From NCBI GenBank assembly GCA_028023455.1, contig JAQFVV010006200.1, positions 5,654,506-5,718,505 on the forward strand: a stretch of 64,000 bases of DNA. The letters are read 5' to 3'. Within the stretch, counting starts at the first letter, position 1. Every line of letters begins with the position of its first letter. Shown piece after piece: positions 48,501 through 59,111 of this stretch. This DNA comes from Epiperipatus broadwayi. Lineage: Eukaryota; Onychophora; Udeonychophora; Euonychophora; Peripatidae. The notes beneath the pieces were generated by a model. It did no database searches, was not told the DNA's origin, and was given only the letters and a program-made list of their open reading frames with translations. Made by a program: the position numbers and the translations under genes.

Positions 48501-49794
48501 GATTATAATCAAATGTAATATTCAAATTTTTTTTTTTATCCTTATGTTAATTGTAATTGATTTATTTCAACCTTTTGAATGTTGGCTAAGAAGTGGGTTT
48601 TTTCAGAATATATATGTAGACAATGATCGCGTGCATTTTTGGCTGGTGAAACCAAATTTATAACATTCATAAGCTGCAGGATACATTGTATAATTTATAT
48701 GCAATGCTAATTTATGTAAATCGATAATTTACATATTCCATTTTTTAGATAGTTGAATACTATTTTCTTTTTTTTTATTGTGTGGGAATTATTAGAAATA
48801 AATCACATCTCTTTTACCTTTTATCATGTTCAGGACAGACAATCTTAACATTTACTGGGTTGAAAATGTGGTCAGACTATTGTTAGTGCTTTAAGAAAAT
48901 AGATTTATAATCAGAATCACTTTTCGCATGTTTGTATTGAGTTGTGAGATTTTGGTGGCAATATTTGTAAGAGACTCCCCATGGCATACAGATCTGCAAG
49001 AATCATTTATTGCATTCAATTTTATAAACAATCTTGGAGATTTGATCCTGAGATATTTTACCCTTTGTATTATTATTTAATAGCCTGTTTAAATGGGGGG
49101 GGGGGGTGTCAGACTTATGTTATACATATTAGAGCAGAGTTTCTTTATTTTATAGAAAGCTTTGATATGTAAGGCAAACTTATCTACGGTGTATTATCTA
49201 CTCATTGTGTGTGTACCTGTTTTGTTTTATTTTAAATTTCTTTACTGTATTGAATAACATATTTCTGTCGCAACCGATTTTACATAGATCCTTTATATAG
49301 GTCTCTATATTAGAAGAAAATATGAATGTTATAAATCAAGATTTTAAATTCCTATTCCAGACAATTTTGAAAAAATAAAATGAACACTCAGAAGTATTTG
49401 ATGAAATCTTAAACTAAGGGATGAAAAAGTAGAGCCTTTTCAACCATCATTCTGTGTGCTCATGCCTCAGGTTAAATTTTCAAAAGTTGACTAGAGTAAG
49501 AGTTTAGTGAACTTAATTTATAATATATATGAATTCGTATCATATCTCAAAATTATCTAGATAAGATGTTCATATGTACTCGATTGATTCAATGCCTGAT
49601 AGGTGTCACTATTATCTTCCTTTTTATTTTATAATGCAATTCACAAAAGAATGAAGCTATTTTTAATGAGTTCTAAAGTCCTATCAGTCTATAATGGGTA
49701 TAAAAGTTGAACACTTTAGTCAATAGGTGATGTTAATTTTAATTAAAAATGCTTTCTAAAAAATAATATTCTTTTACGTTGATCAACCTCCATT
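45538..49794. other. AT-rich spacer
   Basis: No gene or element recognised across about 4.2 kb. The longest frame (47237-47554, minus, 105 codons) has no recognisable motif and irregular composition. A G run of about 10 lies near 49096-49106. Confidence 0.4.
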
Positions 49795-49870
49795 ATTTGG
49801 TGCAGTGGTAGAATGGCAAACCAGGAATTATCTTAACCCAGCTGTCACTTCCAGTTCTTGAACTTTTTAC
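49795..49870 (+). repeat. tRNA-derived SINE head
   Basis: TTTGGTGCAGTGGTAGAATG gives an A-box-like D arm, followed by an ACCAGGAATT anticodon-arm region and CCAGTTCTTGAAC as a B-box-like T arm at tRNA spacing. Related to the partial head at 1-45. Confidence 0.45.
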
Positions 49871-50454
49871 GAAATCTTGAGAGATAAATCTTAAATTATT
49901 ATTGTTCTTTTAAAATTTAGATTGACTATAATTATTAATTTAAATTGATATGTATTTATATAACTGGTTAATTACAATGTTTATTCCCTTGCTGTATAAA
50001 TATTTGCATTAGAATAAAAAAAAATAGAATAAGATTTTCATCAACAGTAAATGAACAATAATAATGTTGAAAAATATATAATTATGTCCATCTTTATAGA
50101 AAGAACTTAACCACAAAGTGTAATTATGCTAGATTATTATTAATGCATTTCAAAATATTATAAAAAAAGAATTGATATAAAAAATCCCCTCCCCCCCAAA
50201 GAGAAAACATAATGTACATTCCATTTCAGTTAGAACTTAGAATAGCTTTTTAGAAATTAGAGTGTTAGTTCTAAATCGTTTTACTACTATACATAGATAC
50301 CTTAAAATAATGATAATGTTTCAGTGACTTAGTTTTATTTTAAATGAGAGATTGGTTGTTCTAACTTTCTTTCACTTACTCAACTTTAAATGAGTTGAAA
50401 ACAATTGTTTTTTTAATTTTTTTTCCAATCATTATCAAACAAAACTTTTACTTA
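49871..50454. other. AT-rich spacer
   Basis: Nothing recognised. Confidence 0.45.
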
Positions 50455-50557
50455 ATAAAAATTTGAACTCAGACTTTCTAGCTTTCTAAAGCCATGCACT
50501 CCATCTTATACAACTGATGCATGTGTCCACATACATGTGAAAAAGATAAATGATCTC
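50455..50557 (-). repeat. tRNA-type SINE (family B), left copy of a palindrome
   Basis: The minus strand reads ATCATTTATCTTTTTCACAT, GTATGTGGACACATGCATCA, then GTTGTATAAGATGGAGTGCA (A-box-like) and GTCTGAGTTCAAATTT (B-box-like). It mirrors the plus-strand copy starting 15 bp further on, so the two form a palindrome centred near 50565. Confidence 0.6.
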
Positions 50558-50571
50558 CACTGTACATATAT

Positions 50572-50680
50572 TGGAGATCATTTATCTTTTTCACATGTAT
50601 ATGGTCATGTGTATCAATTGTATAAAATGGAGTGAATGGCTGTAGGAAGCTTGAAAATCTGAGTTCAAGCACCTTCTAAT
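50572..50680 (+). repeat. tRNA-type SINE (family B), right copy, split by a Tigger-like element
   Basis: GATCATTTATCTTTTTCACA, then GTCATGTGTATCAATTGTAT, AAAATGGAGTGAATGGCTGT, AGGAAGCTTGAAAATCTGAG and TTCAAGCACC, reaching CTAAT at 50680. Its AT-rich tail (TAAGTTTAGTATAGACAATA) resumes at 52037 on the far side of the transposon, matching the tail seen at 24895-24916. Confidence 0.6.
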
Positions 50681-51015
50681 TACACCTGGGTCTCGTTTTA
50701 TGTGGTAGATAGGTTCCTCAGAAAATGCGCACAAAAGAAATCGACTTAACTTACCTTGAAAAATGGGGGATACATACTGTAATTTTCAAAAATCGCATTA
50801 AAGCAAAGCAACAATGTAAAATTACTTTAAAATTTGCATAAAAAAAATTAGGAAATAAAATATGACTAATAAAATATTTCAAATTTGAAAAAAATTGATA
50901 CAAGACAAACTTTTTTTACTTTTTTTATTAACTACAGTATTTAATTTTATTCAAAACAATATATTTTTATGTGTAATTTACAGTATTTTACATTTTTTCA
51001 TACATGTACAGTATT

Positions 51016-51258
51016 TTAATCATTATCGCTATTTGACGATATGCGAGTTCGTTTGTGAAATGGTAAGATATCAGATTCATCACAAGAGAAAATACAACTA
51101 GTGCCAACTTCATTTTTTTTAATTGCTCTTATAGTGGACTTGCCCAAACTAAAATGTTTTCCAATCACTGTTGATCCTTCCCATTTCGCTAAGCGATCTA
51201 AAATTGAAATTTTTGTTTCCAAAGAAATTCATTTTCTTGGGTGTTTTTTCCTCTCCAT
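51016..51258 (-). pseudogene. Tigger-like transposase N-terminal fragment
   Basis: Reading from an ATG at 51258: MERKKHPRK, an in-frame TGA, then ISLETKISILDRLAKWEG and GKHFSLGKSTIRAIKKNE. This is a psq-type helix-turn-helix, the DNA-binding domain that starts pogo/Tigger and CENP-B-like proteins, and the usual Tigger start is also a basic tail followed by an SLE-K-x-I segment. The frame runs to 51016 with no CENP-B HTH or DDE domain following. The matching region of the second copy (about 60190-60290) shares the text after the HTH but lacks the HTH itself. It is non-functional because of the stop and truncation. Confidence 0.8.
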
Positions 51259-51329
51259 TAGGGTAAACTAAAAGTTTAAAATAAAAATAAGAACTTAGAC
51301 TTATGATAATAAAAAGACACCTGACTCAC

Positions 51330-51544
51330 CACTGTTGGGCAAAATTTAATTAAAACTAACAATTAAAAATTAAATTCTTATTTTTGTCTTTAATTTTTTA
51401 ATTTTCAATTCCGTTTAAAAATCAAATTTCATTGTTTCACATCACATTAATTTCAGATCATGATATGTAATTTTTAAATTGTTAATTATAATTAAAAATC
51501 AGATTTTAATTTTTAATTGTCAAATTTAATTGTGCCCACCACTG
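51330..51544. mobile_element. hAT-like MITE nested in the Tigger-like element, 215 bp
   Basis: Ends CACTGTTGGGCA and, read inward from the right, CAGTGGTGGGCA, continuing as imperfect arms rich in AATTAAAAATTAAA. Flanking octamers TGACTCAC (51322-51329) and TTACTCAC (51545-51552) differ at one base, matching the 8-bp TSD of hATs. The segment is absent from the other Tigger copy. No coding content. Confidence 0.78.
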
Positions 51545-51818
51545 TTACTCACCTTTTAAAAATAAACTTGCAGACACTAAATGATTAATTGATTACGTAC
51601 TTTTTTTTTTAAAGCAAAAATAGAATGTGATTTAAAATGCAAAAACAACAACATGCATAGTATAGGCATCTATAACGTTTGAACAGATTTACATTATAAT
51701 CTTGTAAAATTTAATGTGTGTATATAAAATGGGGAAATCCTGATTTTAAGTGAATTATGAACTTCTTTATTGCATAAAATCTATTACAGTACTATTATAA
51801 AGCACTGAAAATGTTGAA

Positions 51819-51943
51819 ATTATTAGATGGAAATCAAACTCTGATAATGCATTATTACTTTAAATATGATGTGTGAGTGTGCGAAATTTATAATATTTAA
51901 AGTAATAGTGCATTATCGGAGCTCGACTTCTGATCTAATAATT
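51819..51943. repeat. Foldback insert within the Tigger-like element
   Basis: Arms reading ATTATTAGAT, then CTGATAATGCATTATTACTT and, reversed from the right, ATTATTAGAT, then CCGATAATGCACTATTACTT pair over about 50 bp, with a ~25-nt loop GATGTGTGAGTGTGCG. It is probably another small MITE. Its TSD is not clear. Confidence 0.55.
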
Positions 51944-52089
51944 TTTATCACATAAAAGAAAACCACATACAAAGATATTAAGAAGAAACATGAATCGCAT
52001 TAAAAAAATCTGCATAAAATGAGACCTGGGTGTATATTAAGTTTAGTATAGACAATATACTTATATTTGAATATTAATAAAAATTTATA

Positions 52090-53147
52090 AATTCCAGAAC
52101 ATCCACTATTTTTAGCATTTCAGTTCTACTTTTGGAAATATGAAATTTCAAACAATTTGTGCTTTATCAAAATATTTCAAGTGTAATATATGATTATCCA
52201 AAGAAACTACAACTCAATATATTATAATAATAGGGAATGTTTGATTTAATTTTTATGCAGAAATGTTGCATTTTAAATTGCTGGTTATTAACAATTAACA
52301 TTCAGTCTTAAATTAGATAATTGTTAAATTTTTAAAATATTTTTAACAATATTTTTAAAAGACATTATTATTTTCTCTTACTGTAGACCATTTTTAAATT
52401 GACTTTTTGTTGCATACAATTTTGAATAAATAAGAATGTATGTTTTTTAGTAAGAGCTTTAATGATAAAAGATATATTAAAGTTTATGATGTAGTGCTAA
52501 AATTTAGATAATAGAATAAATGTTCAAAGAGTGGCAAGAAATGGAGAATGGTCACTTGTGTAATTGCTTGATCATGCCAGTTGTGCTATTTTAGAGCTGA
52601 TATCATGCATACATTTTCACTTAACTACTAACTAATGCATCAAGAATATACTATATATCTATATACACATTATTTTGGAATAAGGAAGTATGTGGGAATT
52701 CATATAACTGAGAATAATTAATTTTTGTGTAATCAATATTATATTGATATTATGTGGTAATTAGTTATACCTGCAAATTTGGGAATAATAATCAATTGAA
52801 AATAAGAGTAATTCACTTCAACTCTGTAATATGTTCTGTGCGAGGTGATGGGAAAAGATCCTTTTTAACAATCCAATTCTATACTGTTAGAATTATTGAT
52901 GGAATATTTTTATAATGGATGGTAAAAATCACGTAATCTTTTACTAGGATAGCATCTTATTATAATTCCGTTATGAGCAACACTAATTTACTACAGTTTA
53001 CAAAAAGTCTGGCAAAAGGTACAAATCAACACCATTTTTTCATTCAGTTAATTTGACAATCACATTTTTTATGAGGCTATGTCAATGCTGTCATGGTTCA
53101 TTTTTTTAATGATTTGTTCTATGTGATATTATGTTTCAGATCAATAA
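52090..53147. other. AT-rich spacer
   Basis: Nothing recognised. Confidence 0.45.
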
Positions 53148-53160
53148 GCAATAATTACTA

Positions 53161-53195
53161 AAAAAACAGTAGTAGTGGTCATGTAATGTTTATTG
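53161..53195 (-). mobile_element. Hairpin retroposon, 35-bp minimal copy
   Basis: A 35-bp insert flanked by an exact 13-bp TSD (GCAATAATTACTA at 53148-53160 and 53196-53208). On the minus strand it is CAATAAACATTACATGACCA, CTACTACTG and a T run: only the family leader plus the last few bases. It is the shortest copy seen. Confidence 0.7.
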
Positions 53196-53689
53196 GCAAT
53201 AATTACTACTAATAAGATATCATCCAAAGAAGGAATATTGAAAAATTGGACTACTTTAGAAACCACAAGTTAAGCAATGGATAAATTCAGTAGACAATAA
53301 TGATCAATGCGTCAGATTTCTATGATTGTTTCCCAGATAATTAATAGGCTTATTTTTTCCAAATGAAATAGCTACAAATTAAACATGGAATCTGGTTAGC
53401 AGTAGCACTTAGTGTTGATTAATTTCACTCATTGTTTACATTGTTGTTTCTGAAGTCAGAAGAATAGTGTTATTAGGTTCAATTATTGTAATCTGTAGTG
53501 ATTTAGCGATGTTTCTGCCTGCAGGTCACTAAAATATATAGTTGTAGATATATAGTTGTGGCTGCAGAAAGGAGTTTGTTATTAACTGAAAGGAGACCCT
53601 TTGATTCCTCTTGGAGGCCTTAAAGGAACCGAGCAGGGCAAATTCCTAATGTCCACTCCATACGTTCTTGTCATTGCAGCTGTTATTAC

Positions 53690-54025
53690 TATATGATTAT
53701 TCATATAATATATGAACATGGATGGGCTGCTCACCAACACGCATTAGCCAGCGTGGTGAGTTTATTGGCTTTTTACCTCTGAGTTTAAGATCAAGACACA
53801 CCATGGTCTTTCTTCTCAGTGCCTGATAAGGCAGAATGAATGTTTGTGTAAATGATAAATAGATTGTAAAAGACCCAGAAAGAGACCACATGTGAGATGG
53901 ATGGATGAAATAAGAAAATGTGCAGGGGTGTTGTGGAGAAGAGAAGCTAAAGATTGGAGAAGATGGATTAAACTTGGAGAGACCTTCATCCTGCAGTGGA
54001 TTAATAATGGTTGATGATGATGAGA
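53690..54025 (+). repeat. RTE-tailed SINE-like or deleted LINE fragment
   Basis: From 53861 (AGATTGTAAAAGACCCAGAA) to 54025 the text is the 3' end of the RTE-like LINE, including RWMDEIRKC- and ETFILQW-coding parts and a TGATGATGA tail. The preceding ~160 bp is not part of the LINE ends seen here. It holds TTAGCCAGCGTGGTGAGTTT, which could be an A box. A poor B-box match leaves open whether this is a SINE borrowing the RTE tail or an internally deleted RTE copy. Confidence 0.55.
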
Positions 54026-54782
54026 TGTAATCCTGATCTGATGTATCTATGCATTTTTGCCCAAGGAATTTTTTATTTATAAGCCACTGATTTTGAATAG
54101 TAAGATATAATCACTGAGTAGAGCACAATGCAAATTCAATATTTTCTCTCAAAAATTCAAATAGTTGCAAACAATCAAAGAAATCTGGGTGCTCTGCCTT
54201 TTCTTATCTTTACTTATGTTATTTATCCAGTGGACTCTTGAATCTGAAGAGAGTTGTCATTACTAAGTAGTTTCAAGTCATAATTAACTCCTGGAAATCA
54301 TACAGCATTCTATCTATTTATAAAAAATTTTAATATACTGTACAAAAGTAATTTATGACTACTTTTTTTATATACAGTCTGAAATATTTTATTGTTGACA
54401 CGATTATGATTGACGGTAAGTGATGTCACTATACATCATTGTCACAGTTATTCTATGAAGTTAAGAAATTGTCTAACAATAATTAATAATAAATTAATCA
54501 GTTAGAACAAGATCTCTTAATTTTTTATTCAATTAATATCAAAATTGCTAGTTATGTCTTGCTTTATTGATTACTAACAATATTTTTTTTAAATCTTCAG
54601 ATCTTATCTTAAGGAGATGCATAAATTCGATAAACCTGTACTCAGAAAGTTTCCATATTAGTATAATTATATGTACTTAACAGACATTGAATTAAATTAC
54701 CATTCATCACAGCACTACAGATTAGTCAGAAATTCATGGATTAGCAACTTCTAGACTAAATTATAATAATTAGATGCTCTTA
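54026..54782. other. AT-rich spacer
   Basis: Nothing recognised. Confidence 0.45.
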
Positions 54783-55985
54783 CATCATCATCGTTTCCAT
54801 TATTAATCCACTGCAAGATGAATTCATCTCCAAATTTAATCCAGCTGCTCTAATTTTTAACTTCTCCATATCACTTTGTAAACTTTTTGATCTCATTTAT
54901 CCATATCAGATATGATCTTTTTAAAGTCTTTTATAAGCTCTTAAGTGCTAGTTTAAGACTTCACTTTCTCACCTAATGTTATCTAATCAAATACTATTTC
55001 TTCTCAATTCTTTTAATGATGTCATTGAGATATGTATATTCTTTTTCTCTTACCCATATATTACATTTATAATCCCTGTTTGATATTGTCATCTTTCTAT
55101 TGCTTTTGTATAACGTGTCAAAATACCACATCCAAAGATAAAAATGCATTTATCAGAATTATTTCAGTTCAAACACATATATATTTAATATTAAGTTATT
55201 TTTAATTAATTATATCCATTATTTTTTTATCTGTATCAATAATCTTATCAAAGTAATTATAGCTAATACTAACAATAATATCACATGACTTTTTCATGTG
55301 CTTACTCATATGCTTCCTATTTATCTTTACAATATTCAAAAGCTATATACTGTAATATTGAGTTAACAATGAGTATCAGTTGGTACTGTAGTATAAAATC
55401 TCCTTTTCCTGATCAGTTTTTGATAATGCCTTCACCAAAGCTGGAACTAAACCACTTATGCATCCAGCACCCATCTTTTACTCTTTTATATTACTACTCA
55501 AACTAAGATCTCAAAAATTAGCAAGAATACTCCAAGGTTTTATCCAGAGTAGCTTATTTGCATAGTTAGATAATATGATACTAGTTTGAATCCTAATCTT
55601 CAAACAGTGATGAATGCAAAGATCAAAAATCCATTTGAAGATGAGTAATTTAGAGCTCTACACTATTTGGTGGTCACTGAATATATAAGCTTGCACTAGA
55701 TAACTCTAAAGTAGTTGAGTATTTTTTTTGAAAAAACATTGAACATTACTTTAGTCATTTTATTGTTAATGACAGATATCTAATAGTAACATTTCATGAA
55801 ACTCTAATGCATTTTTTACAAAAACGACCATATCATCGGCAAAATTTAAGTGACTTAGGTAATTCCCATTTATTTTTTTATTTCCTTACTTAGCTTTTCA
55901 TTTTTGTATATAAAATACTTATTTTCTTTAAAACTATTATAAAAATTTTTGGAGCAATGAGATTATACACATGTTATATAATATC
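54783..55985 (-). pseudogene. RTE-like LINE relic, old
   Basis: On the minus strand this aligns by eye with 19824-20700. The tail CATCATCATC lies at 54783 (plus). ATCTTGCAGTGGATTAATA- and TTCAATGACATC-like words follow, then the ILIQKLY-region equivalents, and finally a surviving FADD motif (55832-55843) with the adjacent SHLN codons. Unrelated sequence interrupts the match between about 55265 and 55735. That piece includes a 73-codon chance frame on the plus strand. Divergence from the 20-kb copy is much greater than in the other copies, so this is an older insertion. Confidence 0.75.
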
Positions 55986-56959
55986 AGAATATACTGCACC
56001 AAATAAAATAAGTAATGAAAGTAATTCTATTGTTTTCTCTTAAATATTTATAAACAACTTTTTGAGTTATTATTTTCTTACTGAAATCATACCCGTAATA
56101 AAAGACCGTGAAATACATATGTTTTCTATTTTTAAATTGTATAATAATTATTTTTATCAACTCAAATATCTTTAGAAAATGATTTCTGCTTTTATTTTTT
56201 TAATTTCCTATGAAACTTGAACTTATGGGTACCATTTCAGTTTTTTCTATCTAATAATAAAACTTGGGGGTGAGTAAAAAAAAAAAAAAGTGTATTATAT
56301 TTCTAAGAAGCTATAATAATTATTTTCAACAACGAATTTACAGAATTTATATATATGCGAGAGTTTAAGCTATATCACTTAGATGGGATTACTGTCTTAC
56401 AAATATTACACTGATTTAAAGACATTTAAACCTGTCATTTAATATTAGGTTTAATCTAATTATTATTTTATCAATGGCAAATGTAATAATTTGAAGAAGC
56501 TAAAAATTTATACAAAATAATTTATTAAAAAATTAGAAATAACAAAAAAATAACGTTCTTGTATAATTATTCTCTTAATAGCTGACAATGTATATGATAT
56601 ATTTCTCAAACTACATATCCAAAAAGAATAAAACATTATATTATCAATTTTTTTATATTATGTAATCAAGATTTATCTTATATAATCAAGGTTTAATCAA
56701 GGATTATATTAGAGTTATTGACTTTTTGAAACTTCAGATTGAAGATCTCTAAAAACGGCATATATTTTTTATAGTTATATTAAAGAGCATGATGTTGGGG
56801 ATTCATATATGGAATGACAATCCAAATTTAATTATTTTGAGGCGAAAATTACTAGCTTTTCATCATCTTGCCAAGTATTGCTAAATTTTCTGTTTAATCA
56901 ATTTAATATAGATAAAATGCTATTAATCTAAAATTGTATTAATGATTTTTTTGCATATC
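55986..56959. other. AT-rich spacer
   Basis: Nothing recognised. An A homopolymer of about 13 bases lies at 56277-56289. Confidence 0.45.
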
Positions 56960-56969
56960 AAGAATAGAA

Positions 56970-58487
56970 TGCCTTGCTTACATAGATGACATGGTTGTCT
57001 TCCTTCCCTTGGTTGATCTCATCCCCAAGCTTCAAAAGATCCTTACCTGGTACACTAAAACACACAGGCTGGAATTTAGCAGTGACAAATAAGTGGCCTG
57101 GCAACTTTCTTCTGCTAAACAAATCTTTTCCACCTTCAACGCCAAGCCACACAACTTCCTCAGATTCCCCTTCATGTTATCTCCTAAGGACATGAGGGTT
57201 CGGATCCAAACTGCATTGTATCAAACATATCATCCACCCTCAGCACTATCACAGGCACCTCCTCTCCCTTTATGGTAAAGTCATCCTCCTCAATCTTCTA
57301 GTGTTTCCCAAGATAGCATATTACCTCCCCCATTGTTCTACCTACACACTCCTTCATATCCAAAATCAATGCCCTTTGCTCCCATTTTCTCTGGGGCAGA
57401 AAGGTGGTAGCCATCAGCCTAAAAAGAACTTGTTTTCCTAAAAACCTCAATGGGCTGGGCCTGCACTCCATCGACACTCTTCTGATCCAGAGAACTCACA
57501 ATATTAGACTTATGCTCATAAGTCACTTTCCTGCCAATCTTGTGCATATCATCATCACTCCCACTGACACTCCTCTTTCCAATGGCAGACCCAGGTCATG
57601 GATCTCACTCATCGCCAACATCCTACAAAAGGCTGGATTTGCTATAGCTTCCATCTGAAGCAAATTAAAGTACTGGGAGGTTTTCAATCAGACCATAGAC
57701 TCCTCCATTGTCTCCCCTACATTCCTCAAACTTACCAATGCTCAATTAATCCGCAAATTCAAAAGGTGGTCCCTCGAGGCAAAATTCCTTGATTTCCTCC
57801 TCAAAATCAACCTTCACTCCCTTCCCACCAATCAATTTTTGGTCAACATTAGGGGTTTCACCAAGATCTCTCTCCTATGCCAGCTCTGTAAAACAGACAA
57901 TGAAACCCTCCAGCACTTCCTACTTGAATGTCCCTTTTTGCTTGGAGTGAGACATCATCAACTCTTGCCTTTCCTCACTAAGGAAACCATCTTCAATCTC
58001 CAAGGATCCATTGAAACAGGGGTCTTTGCAACTATCAGTTTTCCTCATCTATGCACTCTGACTGCTCCGATGTGCTATTATTTTTGATCAGAGAGTACAC
58101 TCAGCGAATCAAAAACTATTGGACCTAACTTGCTCTCTCAAAACCAGAGATCCCAAACTAGCCCCACCTCCACTCCTCACTGACACCTGGGCAATACTCC
58201 AACTCCCATCCTCTCAGCCTCTGTCACAGGACTCATCCAATTAAATGTTTGTGACCCGTGCAATCACTCGCTCAACGTGGACGTGTGTCTCGGACTTGCA
58301 AAAACTTTTCTTGGCCTGGACAACACACCCTTTCCACATCCCTTTCCCTTTTCATATGTATCCTTTCCTTTTCACCATGTTCCTGAATTTCATTTTATCA
58401 TGTAATCACTTCTTTGTAAACCTTTTTTTTAACTGTATTTGTATCTGTTTCTTTTGATGAATAAACTTTCATCACTGGAAAAAAAAA
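56970..58487 (+). pseudogene. LINE 3' half with RT core end, zinc knuckle and poly(A)
   Basis: A GC-rich island beginning at the reverse transcriptase catalytic motif (LAYIDDMVVFL, about 56974-57006, the Y-x-DD motif), then thumb-like text, VVAISLKRTCFPKNLNGLGL (about 57407-57466, like the F-x-GGLGL segment after RT in L1/Tx1-type ORF2) and CQLCKTDNETLQHFLLECPF (57880-57940), a C-x2-C...H...C zinc-binding segment of the RVT zinc-finger type. Frames change several times and stops are present. The 3' UTR ends AATAAACTTTCATCACTGG plus an A run. Near-matching 10-bp direct repeats AAGAATAGAA (56960-56969) and AAGAATGGAA (58488-58497) are a probable TSD, so the 5' end was lost at insertion. The RT fingers and endonuclease are absent. 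It is relatively young by its GC content. Confidence 0.82.
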
Positions 58488-58693
58488 AAGAATGGAAGTT
58501 TTTTATCACTTCAAACTCTGATGATATAGATATAAATAATGTTTTATTGTAGTGATACAAACTAATTTATCAAAAGGTTAAAGATCATCTTTGAAATTAA
58601 TTGCATAATAGAAATTTTTGAATAATAGATATTCGGATTAACCATATTTGGATTATTCTTATTTATGATAATATATTGGATGTATCCATCATC

Positions 58694-59111
58694 TATCATT
58701 AAATACTGAATGTCTAGAAAATTTTAAACTTTATTTAAGCTTTGCCAAATATAAACAGCTGTTAGTAATAATACACAAAGACAACATAGGTTAATAGATT
58801 ATATATTTTAAGTGGTATTATTCTCCACTCTTTTTCAGGTGTTGTTTGCCTGACCAGTGACAATACTAGCATAGGAGTTGAATTTTTATAGCTTTAGATT
58901 CTTGAATAACAAATTTTCAGGCAACACTCTAACCAAATGAGCTATTCTGGCAGGCCAGCAACAACTAAGAAAAGCAAAGAATAATACCACTTGAAACATT
59001 GTGTAATCTACTAACCTGTGTTGTCTTTGTGTTTTATTACTAAGAGTTGTCTCTATTTAGAAAAGTTTAAATAAAGTTTAATATTTTCTAGACACTCAAC
59101 ATTTAATGATA
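58694..59111. mobile_element. Foldback element, 418 bp, with tRNA-like core
   Basis: Arms of about 130 bp (58694-58828 and 58982-59111) pair closely: TCATTAAATACTGAATGTCT outside, AAATTTTAAACTTTATTTAA, AATACACAAAGACAACATAG and ATAGATTATATATTTTAAGT further in. Both ends lie at a TA, so a Tc1/mariner-type MITE is possible. The central ~150 bp carries a tRNA-like unit on the minus strand (58870-58957). Confidence 0.75.
58870..58957 (-). repeat. tRNA-like unit in the loop of the foldback
   Basis: The minus strand reads AATAGCTCATTTGGTTAGAG (a near-consensus A box with D stem GCTC/GAGT), then GTTGCCTGAAAATTTG and later AATTCAACTCCTA (B-box-like). Spacing is tRNA-like but slightly long. It is either a SINE head trapped between the arms or an original part of the element. 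Confidence 0.5.

Larger units (their letters stand above)
50683..52032 (-). mobile_element. Tigger/pogo-like element, 1350 bp, with nested inserts
   Basis: Terminal inverted repeats CACCTGGGTCTCGTTTTATG (50683-50702) and CATAAAATGAGACCTGGGTG (52013-52032) are flanked by TA on both sides (50681-50682, 52033-52034), the target of Tc1/mariner and pogo elements. The motif CTCGTTTTAT is also reminiscent of Tigger ends. The inside keeps part of a transposase N terminus on the minus strand (51016-51258), and two further inserts lie within it (51330-51544 and 51819-51943). A related 881-bp copy is at 59906-60786. Most of the transposase, including the DDE core, is missing. Confidence 0.88.
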
